Source: Tanypteryx hageni (taxonomy: Eukaryota > Arthropoda > Insecta > Odonata > Petaluridae). Taken from it: a DNA stretch of 64,000 nt. Location of the stretch: NCBI GenBank assembly GCA_028673005.1, contig CM054120.1, positions 60,324,057 through 60,388,056 of the forward strand, given 5' to 3'. Below are positions 1 through 13,251 of this stretch, one piece after another (position 1 is the stretch's first letter; each line of letters begins with the position of its first letter). Position numbers and translations under genes: made by a program. Under the pieces are notes generated by a model. It was not told where the DNA came from. It ran no database searches and saw nothing but the letters and a program-made list of their open reading frames with translations.

Positions 1-3000
1 CTTATTCCAGATGCTGCATAAGTTAAAACCCCGAAATTAAAAAGTATTGTCTTTTGGGAGGGATATAGAGAACAAAAGTTTTGAAATATTACTAAAGGAA
101 ATTTTTTTCGGATTTGCAATTTCTCAGCCCAGTCTTTTTGAAGGAAATTATTTCTTAGGAACAAAAAAGCCATGTCGTTGATGAAACTTAAAAGAAAGGT
201 CCATGTTTATCGCGATATTTATAAAATAATGTATATATTACAACTATAATGCATTATACATAGATTAAAATATGTTTAACTGTCATTCTTAAGTGAAATT
301 TGGAAACTGATAGCTGCACTTCTTTATGAATACCATGATAATAAAAAAGACAAGTTTAAACTTGTGTTAACGTGGCAATTATACTTCATTAGAAATTAAT
401 GCGATGTTATGATCAGACTCATAAATTCATTAAAACAATTTATTGCATGTTTTATCACATATTTAAAATGAAGTTAAATTAGCATCGTTTTACAACTATA
501 TATTCTATGGCTTATAGTATTAGGGTCACCTGTTTTAGTGGCAGACCTTGTACATCAGCTCATTAAAAAATTGCTCTAGCAACTGCGTGACACATACTAA
601 TAAGACATTGCGCCACCAGCATGCAGAATCATCGAGAGAAGGAAAAATTCAGTCCGTGGACACTTGATGAAATATTATCGTTTAGATTCAAACGAAAATT
701 TTTACGTTACGATAAAAAACGACCATCTGAAGTATTCAAATTTCATATCTCAATTACAGGATATCCCAGGAAAATCGAGAACTTAAGCGAATTTTTGAAA
801 TCGGTGGCATAAAGTGTTGTATAATCTCCTTTACATGTTTCACAGGAATTTGATTACACTTTGGCTCCTTCAGAATTTTTTCGACCTTTTTGAGATTGAT
901 TTAATCAAGGGTATTATTTTGGAAGCTGTCTCAGCGTCGTCTCAAGAAGGAACATAGATTGAAATTTTTATATCTGTGGCAAAAGAACGCTACTTTCATC
1001 TCTTCCGTGTAGAAACCTCTTTCTCTTTTCTTTTCCACCTATACCAATTTTTATTAGTACTTAGGTAGCATTGTTTATGCAATTGTCGATAACAACGGGT
1101 TATATGGGAGTAAAGACTGTCTAATCTCAATCGTACCCAAATAAAGACGCTTTTCTGTCTAGAATTTGATAAAATTTTCATCTGATATTGTGACTGCATC
1201 GCTACAACTATTTGAGCTGGATCTTTCCACGACGATTTCTAAAATATAACTGAACAATGAATCACTCTTATTGGAATACTTAAGTCTAACTTTCAGAATC
1301 ATATACAATAGGAGATAATTTTTGACGGAATCAATAGAGAATTATTGTGTGAAAATAAATCAGTGTCTATAGTCTCTCTTACATGAAACGTGGGCGTAGT
1401 TAGGCACCGGCCCACAGTGCCCATGCCCAGAATCTATTTTTGTGCTCCTGAAAAATCATGACGAATATTTTTTTGTATTTATTCATTAGTAACTTTTGGT
1501 ATAATAATGCGAATTGGAAATGCAGTTTTAGTTTTGTTTTTATAACAAAGCAGTCCGATTCAGAGAAATATACTTTATTATCAAAATCTTTGGAGGAACG
1601 AGGATGAGTAGGCATTTTGTGAATATAAGCTACGTATCTATCATGGAAAAGGTTTTTGCTAGCTGTTCCTTGTGGAATTAAATACTGGTTCCAATTGTAA
1701 ATTTAAAACTCAACACCTTATTACTCTGCCACTCAATAAATTTGAGTTTTGGTTGGCTTCTTCGTTTTTGGAGCATATTTAAAAATATTACAAAAATCGC
1801 TTCTAGAAAACAATAAATGCTCCCATTTAAGGACTCCAGCAATTTAAAATGCAACCTAATTGTATTATTCAATTGTTTTTAAGGTTTCAACCTCGAGCTA
1901 GGCGTTCAATATAGGAATGGGTTCACTCTGAAGAGAGTATCTTTTTCCTGACGGATAAATTCTACCCGCAGAGGATGATGGAGGTATGCAGGCAAATAAG
2001 CTTGTACAAGCGTACTCGAGAAACTATTTTAATATGCATTCCACAGTGCACTGAAGTTGAAGATTTACTCTTCTCACCGTGAAGGATTCCTACTAAAATG
2101 AAACAACTTTTTTCCGAGACATAATTATTAATTCATAGTAATAATAATTCTTCACAATACGGATTGTCGGAGCATTATTCAAAATTAGGTTTACATCGAA
2201 AGCTCAAAAAATGTGATTTACTTTATGGCTACACTCAACTTGCGTTAATTAAACTAGCAATACACGAACAGTTAGAGCAGATCAGAGATACGAGCAAGCG
2301 GTATAAAATTTTCCAGTTAAAGCGTCGAAATTGTATAGAATGTATCAGCAGCTTTTCTTATAGATTACCTAAAATTAGTGAGAATCACTTCAAGATAATT
2401 ATTTCAGCTATTAAAAAAATGAAGTGCTACGTAACGGAGTTTAGCAACCAGGCTGCACGTGCCGCTCAGCCAGGTTCAAAGCGTTTCCATTGAGCTTTTT
2501 CAACCTATGCTTTCGACATTTCCGCAATAGTAAAAAATAGAGTATTTCGAGAAGGAAATAATACCGCGCGACCCTCCTACGAGTGTCATAAAACCAGAAT
2601 AAACCAGCCCTTGCAATGAACGTTAAGCCTTGTGACGCACTTCCTGGAACATAAAAATAGGGCAAAGCTGAGCAACTTGTTCTTTGTTCTTTGTGCTATA
2701 TTTGTACGATCAAGTGTGCGCAAGAGATTTTAAATGCGATGGTTTTTTAATAAACCAATTTTCAATAAGGCAATCAAACAAAATAGTATATAGCATTCAA
2801 TATTCTGTTTATTATTGATCAGATCGTCTGAAACCTATCGCGTGCAAAGCCAAAAAGATCAAAACACTCCCATTCTATTCCCAGCTTATTTAATTTAAAA
2901 AGTATAACGATATAAAATATTGCTTTTGATGAATGAGACAATAACACAATTTTATAAAAAGGCGAACAGTTCTTGTCACAGTCTTTAATTTTGTTTTTTT

Positions 3001-3390
3001 TTCTCCGAACGCGTGGTTTCTATTATAGAAAATTAAAACAAACTAAAATTGTCGCATTGCTCTTGATTATATCACTCAGCATTGAGTTGATATGACTCCA
3101 TAATATTCAAAGAACGTTGTTTATCAGTTTGATTAGTCTATCACTGTCGCTGTGAATGGATGAGGTTGTACGTAGCAGGCGTATATAGGCGATTCTCCCC
3201 TAAAACCTCATCTGGCAGTGACTGGACAATTTATCTGAACGCAGTAAAATACATTATTTCGACGTACATGGTAAAGGACAAAATGGGAATTTTGGAAATA
3301 AAAATTATTTGTATATAAGCTTATAAGACACATGATGGAAATAGCAGATTATAGATCCTTATTTGATAGGCAAGAGCTGAAATAGGGGAG
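1..3390. other. A+T-rich DNA, no recognisable gene
   Basis: Only short open frames (about 60-110 codons) occur on either strand. None shows a domain, codon bias or homology I can recognise, and several begin at non-ATG codons. I see no repeat shared with the rest of the window. It may be intergenic or intronic host DNA or very old transposon remains. Confidence 0.5.
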
Positions 3391-3485
3391 AAATATAGAA
3401 ATCAGGAAAAAATTCTTCCATCATCGGGAATCGAATCTGGATCTTCGACTTTCCGGGAGGATACTCTACCACCGAACTGTCGTGG
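3391..3485 (-). repeat. tRNA-derived SINE copy
   Basis: Read on the minus strand, the segment has an A-box-like stretch (GGTGGTAGAGTATC) and, about 35 bases further, a B-box (GATTCGATTCCC). This is the internal RNA polymerase III promoter layout of a tRNA gene. It runs into a T-rich tail, GAATTTTTTCCTG. The acceptor ends do not pair, so it is not a working tRNA gene. The same head-plus-T-tail plan recurs at 3548-3625 and 35430-35500, which supports a SINE family. Confidence 0.6.
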
Positions 3486-3547
3486 AAGTATCTCCCGTTT
3501 CGGAATTCGTAGATCCCCTATGGGCGTGCGTAAACTGAAGTATGAGA

Positions 3548-3625
3548 GAAACTAGAAATCAGGAAAAAAATTCTTCCATGATAGGGGAATCGAACCGGGT
3601 CTTCTAATTACACAGATTTTGTACA
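3548..3625 (-). repeat. Second, partial tRNA-derived SINE copy
   Basis: The approximately 50 bases at 3548-3600 repeat those at 3391-3440 in direct orientation: a tail with GAAATCAGGAAAAAA on the plus strand, then the B-box GGTTCGATTCCCC on the minus strand. The A-box half is degenerate. The two copies lie about 155 bases apart, which suggests a dimeric SINE or two insertions at one place. Confidence 0.55.
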
Positions 3626-6600
3626 CCGAGTGTGGTAGATGTTTGGAATATAAATAAAGTCCTCAATAAATCTAATTTTCTGTGATACGAATTGCATATT
3701 TCCCCTTCGCTGTCATACGCTATGATGAAGTTCATTAACTCGAGGTATGTGTTTTCCCATGGGTTTCACGTTACAGAATTTCGGCTGAACCTCTGTAATT
3801 CTACATTATAGAAGAACCAACTTTTTTAGAATTGGTTAACTCAAATAAGAGCTAAAACTAGTAAGAATTTTGTGAATATAAAATAAACGGCTTAAAAATC
3901 GCTAAAAAGTAGATGCTGTTACAAATGTAGGCAACCAAAAATGCATCTCATCTGCGATTCATTATTTCGATGGAAATATAGCATTCGGTGAGAAAAAGGG
4001 CCTAATGTAATTTTCTCTGCAATTCCTTTCTCACTCGTTCTCTTGATATTTGGAAATTACAAAAGACTGGAATTTCTTCTATACAGTGCTATTGATGTTT
4101 GCCATAAGGTTCCGATAGAACAGATGGTTTGGCATGACGATGAAGCAATATTTTTATTGTTCGTCTTGCCATTTTTACCGTATATATTGTGTTTAAAGGA
4201 GCTGAAATTACAGGATTGTAGTATAAATTATTACTCCGCCAGAAACGGTTTCCTGTTATTGATGCAAACAAACCCAATCCCATTTAAATGTTTCGATAAA
4301 ATACCATAATTTATTGTGAAACGGTCAAGTAATAGCGAATATAAAGACTCCGCGTCTGGTCGGCATTGGAATAACCCTCTCGTCCGACAGTTTACTACAA
4401 AAATTCTGAGAAAAACTGTATCAGGATGATGCCAGCCAATACGATATATGATCTACAGTTGCAAAGCATTATAATAAACCTCTAGGAGATATTAAGTGTG
4501 AACCGGGTATATATAATTGGCGTTTTTTAAAGAGTCAATAACACGATGAAAAGTTATCAAATGAAAATGGTAATTTTAATCCTCTCTAATGAACGAAATG
4601 GGCGATTTTAACGATCTCACGCAGTTGATTTTTAGAAAAAATATCGAGCGTATTGATTCTAAGGGATCGGGCAGACTGGCGAGTTTTAAGCGGCGAGAAT
4701 TAAGCGGTGAGCTGTGAGAGGTGTGCGTCGTGTGGCCTGCTATCCGGAGTGTTTACGCGATAAGCACCAAATGTTTTAAGAGTTGAGGGTCGAGCGACGT
4801 CCTGCCCGGATTATTATAGTTGCGTTCATGACGTCGTCGGAAACAGTTTGCGTCGCGCTACTTTTAAAAATCCACATCTGCGATGACAATTCTTCCTCAG
4901 AAATAGGAAAAAGCGAGAATACGCCAAATAAATAGCCGTCGCAAAGAATTTGGAGAGTTTCACCAACTTTACAAATAGCTGAGATGATATCGGGATTGAT
5001 TTTTCCAGTATGTGTGAAAGTTTATAAAAACGTTCCACATTTTATCAGATAAAGTCGGAAAACTTCTTTTAAAAAACAAAAAACAAACTTACGAAGGCCA
5101 ATTTCTTCCTGACAAATATATTTTTATCACTATATATACAGCACTTCTTGTGACAATTGCAATATTTAGTGCTCTACTCTCAAGGAAATGTTGGGTTTGA
5201 ATTTATTAAAAAAGCCTCATATTAAAAAATTCGTTCGGTGGAAAAATGTTACTTTAAAAATGATATAATTTTTAAATTAAAATATAAACGAAGTCCTTTC
5301 TTATTTCAAATTATATTTACAGTTTGTCCTTTCTTATTTCAAATTCTATTTACATTGTTCTTGAAAGTTGGTAGTAAACAAATAAAAATTGATAATTTTT
5401 GTGTTTTATATGACGTGCAACATGTCGCTCAGTATACTCGCTACATACATACATACATATTTGAGAATGTCCCTCTTTTCTGAAAAATTGGTCACCTTAA
5501 TTTGAAAGAATATCTTTCCCTCTCGTCATACTTTTAATAATACCATTCCGAAAAATTAACTATATATTATTCATTACTAGTTACACCACTGCAAAGAGTG
5601 TGCGGAATATCTTCATTTATAAACCCTCGCCGGAAACTGGTCGAGCAGAGCACACACCCACAGAACCTCTATTATGATTGTCAGTTATTTCGGTACGCGA
5701 ACTCGTGTCCACTGCCTTCGCTTCCACTACCAGAACAAGCGTTCCATTTCGTAGTAATTTCCATTTCGAGTACTGTCCAATACAAATGTAAATTTTTCAT
5801 ATTTATAATATGCCGTGCCTACCTCTAACAAACGATAACGAATGGAAGAATACGTCCGAGTACAAAAGCGGAACAATCATTCTCCAATAACTCGCAAAGA
5901 AAGACCGGCGGATGATGCGCACAATTTATATGGAGAAGAGATGGAAATTGTGGCGCGATTACCCATAGAGTACAGTTTTTCCATCCATTCACGTAGCAAG
6001 CATGAGTGGAAACCCTTTTGCGGAATCGAGAAAAGAATCTTTTCCCAGAATACACACTTTTAGCACACAGTGGGAGGAGCGCTAATTGGATTGAACCGCT
6101 TAAGGACCGGCGGTACATATATTGAAGCTTCCTTCCCGATCACTACTCAAATTCCTTTTTCCCTCTCTGCATTCATAGTCTTCTTATAATTCTCAATCTG
6201 GTAAATTCCATCCTCTTGGGTCATGGAGGACTGACTGACTGAAGGGCGCCTCTCGCGTCATAAACGGACTATAGGGAAAACACAAGACTCTCAAGGATAA
6301 TCGGGTGTACATGTAATGAGAAAATTGCTCTAGGACAGCAAAATAGGATGAGCGTAGAAAGAATGACGGAACCACCAATCCGCGGGACTTTTCATCAAAA
6401 CTATCGGGAAAAATAGGATACGTGCATCGTTTCTTTATTGAAATCTTTTCCTCGCCTATCTAAAACATATGGCGCCAGATTTATGCGAATATGTGCTAAG
6501 GGATTTGTTCAGATTTCTAGCCTTCGTGGTCTTTTTAACCTCTGGTACCTGGTAACTATATCTTTGTATGGATTCGTATTTGGTATATCGAGCTTGACAT

Positions 6601-7455
6601 TCAAAATGACTTAATACAAACTGGAGATGGAAAAAAATGCTGCATAATCCATTCAAATTAAAAGAACGATAGAATTATAAGTCCCGAAAAAATGTTCAGG
6701 ACGCCGGGACTGAACACTAAAAACGAATTCGGGATAGTAAATATAGATTGCGGCAAAAGTAATCAAATAAAATACGACGTTTAAACGTCTCGCCCGGACA
6801 GCCCTTCCGCTCAGCAGCCGCCGCTCTAATATTAAACACGCTTGGACTCAGAGCGTAACCGCTCAGCCGCTCAACACTCACCGCCCAACGATTTGCGTCC
6901 GTCTGACCGCGAGTACCTGGAATTATGGGTTTATATTTATGGCTGCCGCGCGCGGTGAGCTTCGTCAATCACCGCTCGCCAGTCTGCCCGTAACTCTAAT
7001 GCATTTTTGCTTAGTTTTACGATGCGAAGACAGATATATTTGTTTTTCTCCGTAATGTCCGCAGTGCGCACTTGGCATTGAGTGCAGCAATTATTCCGAA
7101 GGGAGCCGTGAAAATTGAGCTTCTTTTGCAAGAACAGGCGATGATGCCCTGAAGGTCTTCTGCTTTCAACTCTCGTTATTACGTCTAACGCCAGTTGGAA
7201 ACTCTTATCCGTCAACTAAAAAATCCGAAAAACTGCGAATATAAACGATCGCTCCAAGAGTTCCGCAGCGGTACGTATGAATGATCAATCAACTTTAACG
7301 TGAATTAAATCAGTTAAGATATACAAGCGGGGTTCATCCATTACAAAGAGTTTCTGAATATTATATGCAGAAGTTCTCGATAAGAGAGGTTCCAAGATGT
7401 TCCAAGAATTTAATTGCCCGCATAAGTTTTTAAAAAATTATTAGATTCTGTTAAT
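3626..7455. other. No recognisable gene; two G+C-richer patches
   Basis: Only short, non-homologous frames are present. Two patches, about 4660-4860 and 6770-7200, are clearly richer in G+C than the surroundings and contain repeated GAGCGG-like words. They share a 16-base exact inverted match (4668-4683 and 6975-6990). A short ACATAC microsatellite lies near 5445-5460. No coding call is justified. Confidence 0.45.
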
Positions 7456-9090
7456 ATTTTATCATCATCATCATCATGCTTCTGTCCGAAGACAGGTTTT
7501 AACTGAATCGCTGCCTCCATTTCTCTCTCTCCCTAGAAGCCTCTTTTTTACCTCTATAAGTGCTATATCCCTGCTTTATATTATCTAATATTCCTATTCT
7601 TTTTCTCCCTCTTCCTCTTTTTCCACTAATTTTTCCTTCTAAGATCGTTCTTTGTAAACACTGTCTTCTCAATATGTGCCCTATCCAATTTGCTTTTCTT
7701 TTCCTGATTGTTTTTATTAGCATCCTCTCCCACCATTTCTAATACTTCTTCGTTTCTCTTCCTCTCTGTCCATTTCACTTTCATCATTCTTCTCCATACC
7801 CACATCTCAAAACTTTCTAAATATTTTTCCTCCTTTCTCCTTATCGTCCACGTCTCTGCACCATAAAGAGCTATGCTCCATATGTAGCATTTTGCTAATT
7901 TCTTCCTTGTTTCTAGATTTATTTTCTTGCTTGTGAGAAGCTCCTTCTTCTCGTTAAATGCTGCTTTTGCCATTGCAATCCTACTTCTGATGTCCTGTGT
8001 ACTACTTCCATCCTGTGCTAAAATACTGCCGAGATATTTGAAACTACTTACTTGTTCCAATTTTTGGCCATTTACCATTATATTTAATTCTTTATGTTCC
8101 TTTGAAACCACCATGACTTTCGTTTTTTCTGTATTGATCTTCATTCCATATTGTTGGCCAACCTCAACTAGTCTGTCTGTCATCCTCTGAAGCTCTTTCT
8201 CGCCTTCTGCTATTAAGCCCTGATCATCTGCGTATTTAATGGTGGTAATACTTTCACCTCCTATCTTAAATCCTTTCTCTTCCATCAACGCTTCTTCTGT
8301 TATTGTTTCTGCATACATATTAAATATCGCTGGTGAAATAGGACAACCCTGCCTCACTCCCCTCCCTATTGAAGTACTTTCTGTTTCTTCTCCTTCAACC
8401 CTGACTCTAATCTTTTGATCAAAGTAAAGGTTTTTAAGGAGTCTTTTATCTTTCCAATCTATTCCTATTTTGTTTAAAATACCCAGCATCTTATCCCATT
8501 TCACTCGGTCAAAAGCTTTCTCCCAATCTACAAAACAAAAATACATATCTTTATTGACTTCTAGCGCTCTTTCTATCATCATCCTCATACATCCTATAGC
8601 ATCTCTAGTCCCCCTTCCTCTTCTAAAACCAAACTGATTATCTTGCAGCTCCTTTTCTATTTTACATTCAATTCTTTTGGTTATTATTCTGGTTAGAACT
8701 TTAGCTGTATGAGAAATTAAACTAATAGTTCTGTAATCCTTACAACATTTTGCATTGTTCTTTTTCTCCAGTGGTACCATCACAACATCTAAAAAATCTT
8801 CAGGCCATACACCAGTATCATATACTTGGTTAAAAAATTTTGTGAGTTGCTTAACTGCTTTAGACCCCAAAACCTTAAGAACGTCCACGGGTATATCATC
8901 ACTCCCAACTGCCTTTCTTCTTTTCATGTCATCAATTGCTCTTTTAACTTCAGACTCGAGAATACTTGGTCCTAGCTGATCTTCTTCTACATCCTCTTCT
9001 TCATTTAAATCAATATTTCTTGGCTTTCCTTCTTTGTCATACAGAACCTCAATGTATTCTTTCCAGACATTCTTTACCTTGTCTCGCTAC
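7456..9090 (-). mobile_element. 5'-truncated RTE-like non-LTR retrotransposon
   Basis: A minus-strand LINE fragment. Its 3' end is a short trinucleotide tail (ATC/GAT repeat, 7461-7477), a style typical of RTE-clade elements rather than poly(A). It carries reverse transcriptase but lacks the endonuclease half, as expected for 5' truncation during target-primed insertion. Its 5' end coincides with the point where homology between the left and right inverted arms stops (about 9090). I could not find a clear target-site duplication. Confidence 0.8.
7499..9088 (-). pseudogene. LINE reverse transcriptase, partial and frameshifted
   Basis: The frame is open from about 9088 with no start codon. Reverse transcriptase motifs appear in order: FVDWEKAFDRV with the first catalytic Asp, the GVRQGCPISP turn, and YADDQ with the catalytic Asp pair. 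The C-terminal RKRKANWIGHILRR stretch, common in RTE-like and related LINEs, lies in a different frame from the 433-codon main frame (7626-8927). This marks an indel near 7690-7720. The endonuclease domain is absent. RTE-like is the best guess from the RT motifs and the trinucleotide tail; a tree of the RT domain would settle the clade. Confidence 0.85.
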
Positions 9091-9470
9091 GATATACACA
9101 TATATAGAAAACAATAAACGCAGATTTAACTCAATCAGCTAATCAGGGATGCCACAATTACAAATTAATTTCTTTCACTTATTATGGAGTTGGAAGAAAT
9201 TGGCTGAACGAATTTCAATTAAATTTTTTGTATAAGATTTGTACAACATATCATAATGAAATCAAGATGTTTAAATCGGAGCTAAAGAGCAGGGGTACCA
9301 CACTAAAAATTAAAATAATGTGTCTTTTAGATGTAATTCTAGAGAACTGACGGCATGGATTTTAACCAAATACGACGTACATAATCTTCATATAAATAAA
9401 TAAAAAATTATTATATTTCAACCAGGCCGACTGATTTGCAAACCAAATTTAAATTTTTAAAAATTATTTT
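9090..9470 (-). repeat. 145-bp satellite units, left-arm copy
   Basis: Counterpart in inverse orientation of the array at 43778-44500. The unit-start landmark (GTGG then a C/T-rich step on the minus strand) recurs about 144 bases apart, near 9157 and 9301. The array is cut off on its left by the RTE-like LINE. Confidence 0.6.
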
Positions 9471-10139
9471 TATTTTTAGAGTTTCGAGAAATTCATAAAT
9501 TTTTAATATTTTTCGATGCTGTCTGGTAGATTTAAGACATTTGCCATAATTATACTTTTCTAAAAGTTAACTTTCTTTATTCCAATTTTATCTCTCACAA
9601 GGCAAATCACTTTAAATTTACGATACGATACAATGCATTGACTTTCTTTCTTTGCCGCAACACTATAAGCTCCTTCGCTCTGGCGGAGACAAGCTCTACT
9701 AACCATTGCCGGGCTTTCTTCCTTTCTTGCCTGACGTCATATATAGAAAACATACTCTTTGATAATTATGCTTGCAAAAATTTCTGAAATTAAATAAAGT
9801 ATTTAGAACCTCTGCACTGAATTAAAAAGTTATTTAAATGGTTGAATATATGGAGGTATTGGATATATTAAATTTTTGCTATTACAATAATTAGTTCAGA
9901 TGTCCTAAAGAATTCAACACAACATTTATATATTCAATATCTCTATAAAATAGTTAATTTATTTTTTATTCAGTACGTTTTATTTTAGTTAATTATAAAA
10001 AATTGTCATATTTTTATTTTTACAATTTTTGTGCGCTTTATAAATGTTAATAACATCAAAAAATAATTCTTATTTATAAACTTTTAGTTATATTTAATTT
10101 GAAGGAATTCAATTTATAACACTATTCTTGATAAAAATC

Positions 10140-10440
10140 CAAGAAATGTATTTAAAGAAACGTCGTTATTAGATAACGCCTTTTAAGAAGTATACTATAC
10201 GTAGAAAACAAACAACAATTAAATGTATAAAAATGAACGTTGATACACGTGGTCCATTTTTAGGAAAAACAAACAACGAGAGTGATCACTTTTTAGGAAA
10301 TATTGAAACCGAAAACTACTAATTCTCGTAAAATATAATAAAGTAAACGCCTAAAATCGTCACCGATTTTTATGAAAAATAAACGTCGAATTTAGTCTTC
10401 GATTTTTTAGAAAAATAAGCGTCGGTAACTACCAAACCTT
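10140..10440 (-). repeat. Array of CGACG-containing motifs, left-arm copy
   Basis: Read on the minus strand, variants of TCGACGTTTATTTT recur roughly every 40-60 bases in otherwise A+T-rich DNA. Palindromes TGATCA and CACGTG lie between them. The same array occurs at 42720-43060 and 62541-62881. Function unknown. Confidence 0.45.
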
Positions 10441-10449
10441 TGTGTAAGC

Positions 10450-11070
10450 TGTGTTGCTCCCATATTAAATTACTGCTCGCCTATTTGGTCCACGGCTTCT
10501 CCTTCAAACCTAAAACGGCTTGACTCTGTACTGAAGTTCTTCGACGCCATAGTTCGACACCGCACGCGGGGTAGAGCACCCTCTTTAAGCATCCCCTCTC
10601 TTTCTCATAGGCGACTTATTACCGATCTTAATTACCTTCACTCACTCATCAATGGTATCTATCGCTCTCCATTACTTACATCCTATTTTTCGCTCCGTGT
10701 TCCATCGCGCTCCACTCTCCTTCAAAGCCTATTTCATTTACCAAAATTTCGACTCTCCGTCTCCCAACGCTCTCTCTCTTACCGCCTCCCGTTTGAATAT
10801 AATTCCTTACTGGCTTCACTTCCAAATCTAGACATTTTTTCACCCACTTCTTTCCGTAATCTACTACCTGCTGCGTAATTCTGTTTCTCTCTAATATTTG
10901 GCGCCCTCTGTGTTATGATCATTACAATTGCTGGTAATATTGTTAACTTCTTATTTTAGTTATTTATTTTAATGTTAAATTATTTGTTATGGTTTTATGT
11001 TTCAATGTAATGAGGCCTCTGTGCTGTTTTTGAAACTGAATAAATAAATAAAATAAATAAATAAATAAAC
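10450..11070 (+). mobile_element. 3' end of another non-LTR retrotransposon
   Basis: A LINE 3' fragment, absent from the right arms, ending in an AATAAATAAATA-type tail (11034-11070). Frame 10450-10878 is open for 142 codons without a start. It reads like the C-terminal tail of a LINE reverse transcriptase: NYCSPIWS, RRLITDLNYLHSLINGIY, and a FSLRVP segment. The insertion replaces about 400 bases that the right arm keeps (about 42370-42770), so it came with a deletion. The lack of stops suggests it is not very old. Confidence 0.75.
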
Positions 11071-11639
11071 GAAGGGGAAGAACAGCGAACCAGCGGACCC
11101 AGAGACTGGCAAATCAAGTCGTGAGAAAAAGGTATATAGATGCCAGAATTTAAAATAACAGAAAATTACAATGACTATATCGAATAATCAGTAAGATTAA
11201 AAGCGGTATTCGAGTGTAATACATTTCAAGTGCTTCAATTTCTGGGTGAATTTAAATTCGTGTAACTGTTTCGTTGATTTTCAAAGGGAAAATCTTTAGT
11301 ATTAATAAATACATAAAGATTTTTATGTTTGCAATTCTAAACAAATCTAGAATAATAAAAAGCGTTTTCATATTAGCATATCTGCATAAGTTTCAATTAT
11401 TTATTCTCGTTTGAATTCTTGTATATTATGCAATGTTAAGGTGTTCTAATTTGAGAATTTTTTCAATTAGACCGTTACATGAAAAACGAAATTACTCAAA
11501 CTACGAGGATTTTTTTTATTTTAAAATTAAATGATAACAATAAAAAAAATCACACTGTCCCCTTTTTTATCGGTAGTATGGCGATTATTTTTCTGGTTAT
11601 GTTTCATTTTTCTTCGCTTGCTCGTGATGCTCCATCACG

Positions 11640-11870
11640 AAAATATAGTTAATCTACGATAGGAGGGAGAGAATATATGAAAGGATGTGATGGAAATGAG
11701 AGAGGACAGATATAGGGGGAAATATTAGTATGTGTAAGAGAGGCAAAGAAAAATTGAGAGAGAGGTATGATGGAAAATTTGAGAGAGAATGAAAGGAAAG
11801 TGAAAATGTAGTAAGGAGACAAGGAATGAAAGGTGAAAAGAGAAAACGGAATGCTGCAAAGCAGTAAAGG
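11640..11870 (+). repeat. Purine-rich tract, left-arm copy
   Basis: About 230 bases strongly biased to A and G on the plus strand, containing many GAGAGA and GGAAAG words. The mirror copies at 41530-41770 and 61351-61591 are pyrimidine-rich on the plus strand. No coding evidence. Confidence 0.5.
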
Positions 11871-12995
11871 AATTGTGGGTGAAGTAGGATATGGTAAAGG
11901 AGCATACTATGATAGCCTAAATTGAGCACAGAAAACCAATACAAATTATAGCGATGGATCTGTAAGGAAATATTCCAATCAGCCACGTTCGGACACCGTG
12001 GCCTACCGCTGTCTCTGCTTTTCCTTCGGTTCCTCTATGTGTGAGTTTTGGCAATGTCATGGAATTTCAGAGCTGAAGATAGTCTTAGTCTACCATAGTA
12101 GGTTGGGACTAAGGATTAATAAAAGTGAGAAGTAGTCGAGGATAGACATAAGATAGAGGACGTTGGCAGGGAAAGGGAGAATGCGACCCAAAACAAATAA
12201 TTTTATGAGAATTCTGAGGCCATGATTAGGAAATGAGCGAACACGTGTAAATATAAAGAGAGAAATGAATATCAAATAATCAATTATCATAAAGTGCTAT
12301 TTCACTATATTTTACGGGAGTTTATTAAATGTAAAAATCCAGCTTAGCGGAATTTCTCGGAAATTATTCTCATTTATCGTCAAACGCATATGTTGAAAAT
12401 TTATTTGAGTAGTTTCATTTTAACAAAGAGTTGCTTATAAACATGGATGCATGTAGATAGATATAGATGTCTGAAGATAAAAACCAATTATTAGTAATAA
12501 ACGAATGCTAAGCCTTTTATCATTCCTCTGATAAGGTAATTTGACATCTTTATCATTTAAATAAACTCAGACTTGACTCAAATATCATTCATTTCTAGAC
12601 CTGTGCAATTTATAGTTCAGTTAGTTTGGATTGTAATAAAAGAGTCCGTTTTGTATTCTAATGAAGTTTAAGACCGTATATAAGAAAAATATCCTTAAGA
12701 ACCGATTGAAACAAACTAAAGCATTTCTGAAAAACGATTTAGAATTCTGCGAAAATCTCCGCAAAATATATTTTAAAATGCTTTCACTTCAACTTACCGG
12801 TTAAAATATATTTCTATCCTTCGTATATAAAAGCGTGTCGGTTTAAGGACGGAGTGCGGAACTTTCAGAAATTTGATAACATGACATATTTATTGGATAT
12901 CGGTTTCGAATCATTTCAGACCAGTTAGCATGACACTACCAAATGTTACTCGGTTGTGCGTGGACAATATGTTAGCACTACATTTGCGGGCTGCA

Positions 12996-13232
12996 TTAAG
13001 GCACCGCAACCAATTCATAATTGATAGCCGTTTCGATATAAGACCTATAAGGATAAGTATTACTTGGCGGAGTAACCAATTTCTGATTCAAGTACAAATC
13101 CAATTGTGAGAACATGCTGTGTAAAAAATTATTTACATGTCCTACTTGATGTTCAAGCGTTGTTTCTGTCCCGTCTTGTTTTATGATTCTTCCCGTGACT
13201 TGCAGTAGCTTTTGCGGAAGATCGATGTACAT
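12996..13232 (-). pseudogene. Polinton major capsid protein, N-proximal fragment (left arm)
   Basis: Fragment of the double jelly-roll major capsid protein of Polinton/Maverick elements, the family often labelled F54H12.2-like in animal genomes. Visible family landmarks are the VGHVNNFLHSMFSQLDLYLN stretch and the following NTYPYRSYIETAINY block. It lies 20 bases downstream of the penton-like gene on the same strand. The usual first 60 or so residues are missing, as in the other copies here. At 12996 it is cut and joined to outer-tail DNA, so about 300 C-terminal residues are lost compared with the copy at 45759-46889. Confidence 0.8.
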
Positions 13233-13251
13233 ATTACTGTCCTAACCAACT

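Larger units (their letters stand above)
9090..12995 (-). repeat. Outer tail of the left inverted arm
   Basis: This stretch is the inverted counterpart of about 40450-44130. Landmarks match in reverse order: satellite units (9090-9470 with 43778-44500), a CGACG-motif array (10140-10440 with 42720-43060), a purine/pyrimidine tract (11640-11870 with 41530-41770), and the CCACGGTGTCCGAACGTGG-like block near 12000 with 41440. Identity by eye is around 90-95%. No conserved reading frame runs through it. It may be the terminal region of the Polinton or host/repeat flank that was copied with it. Confidence 0.75.

Noticed and set aside
5825..6118. Possible host coding exon
   Set aside because: Short overlapping frames on both strands, no domain, no splice context that I could support.
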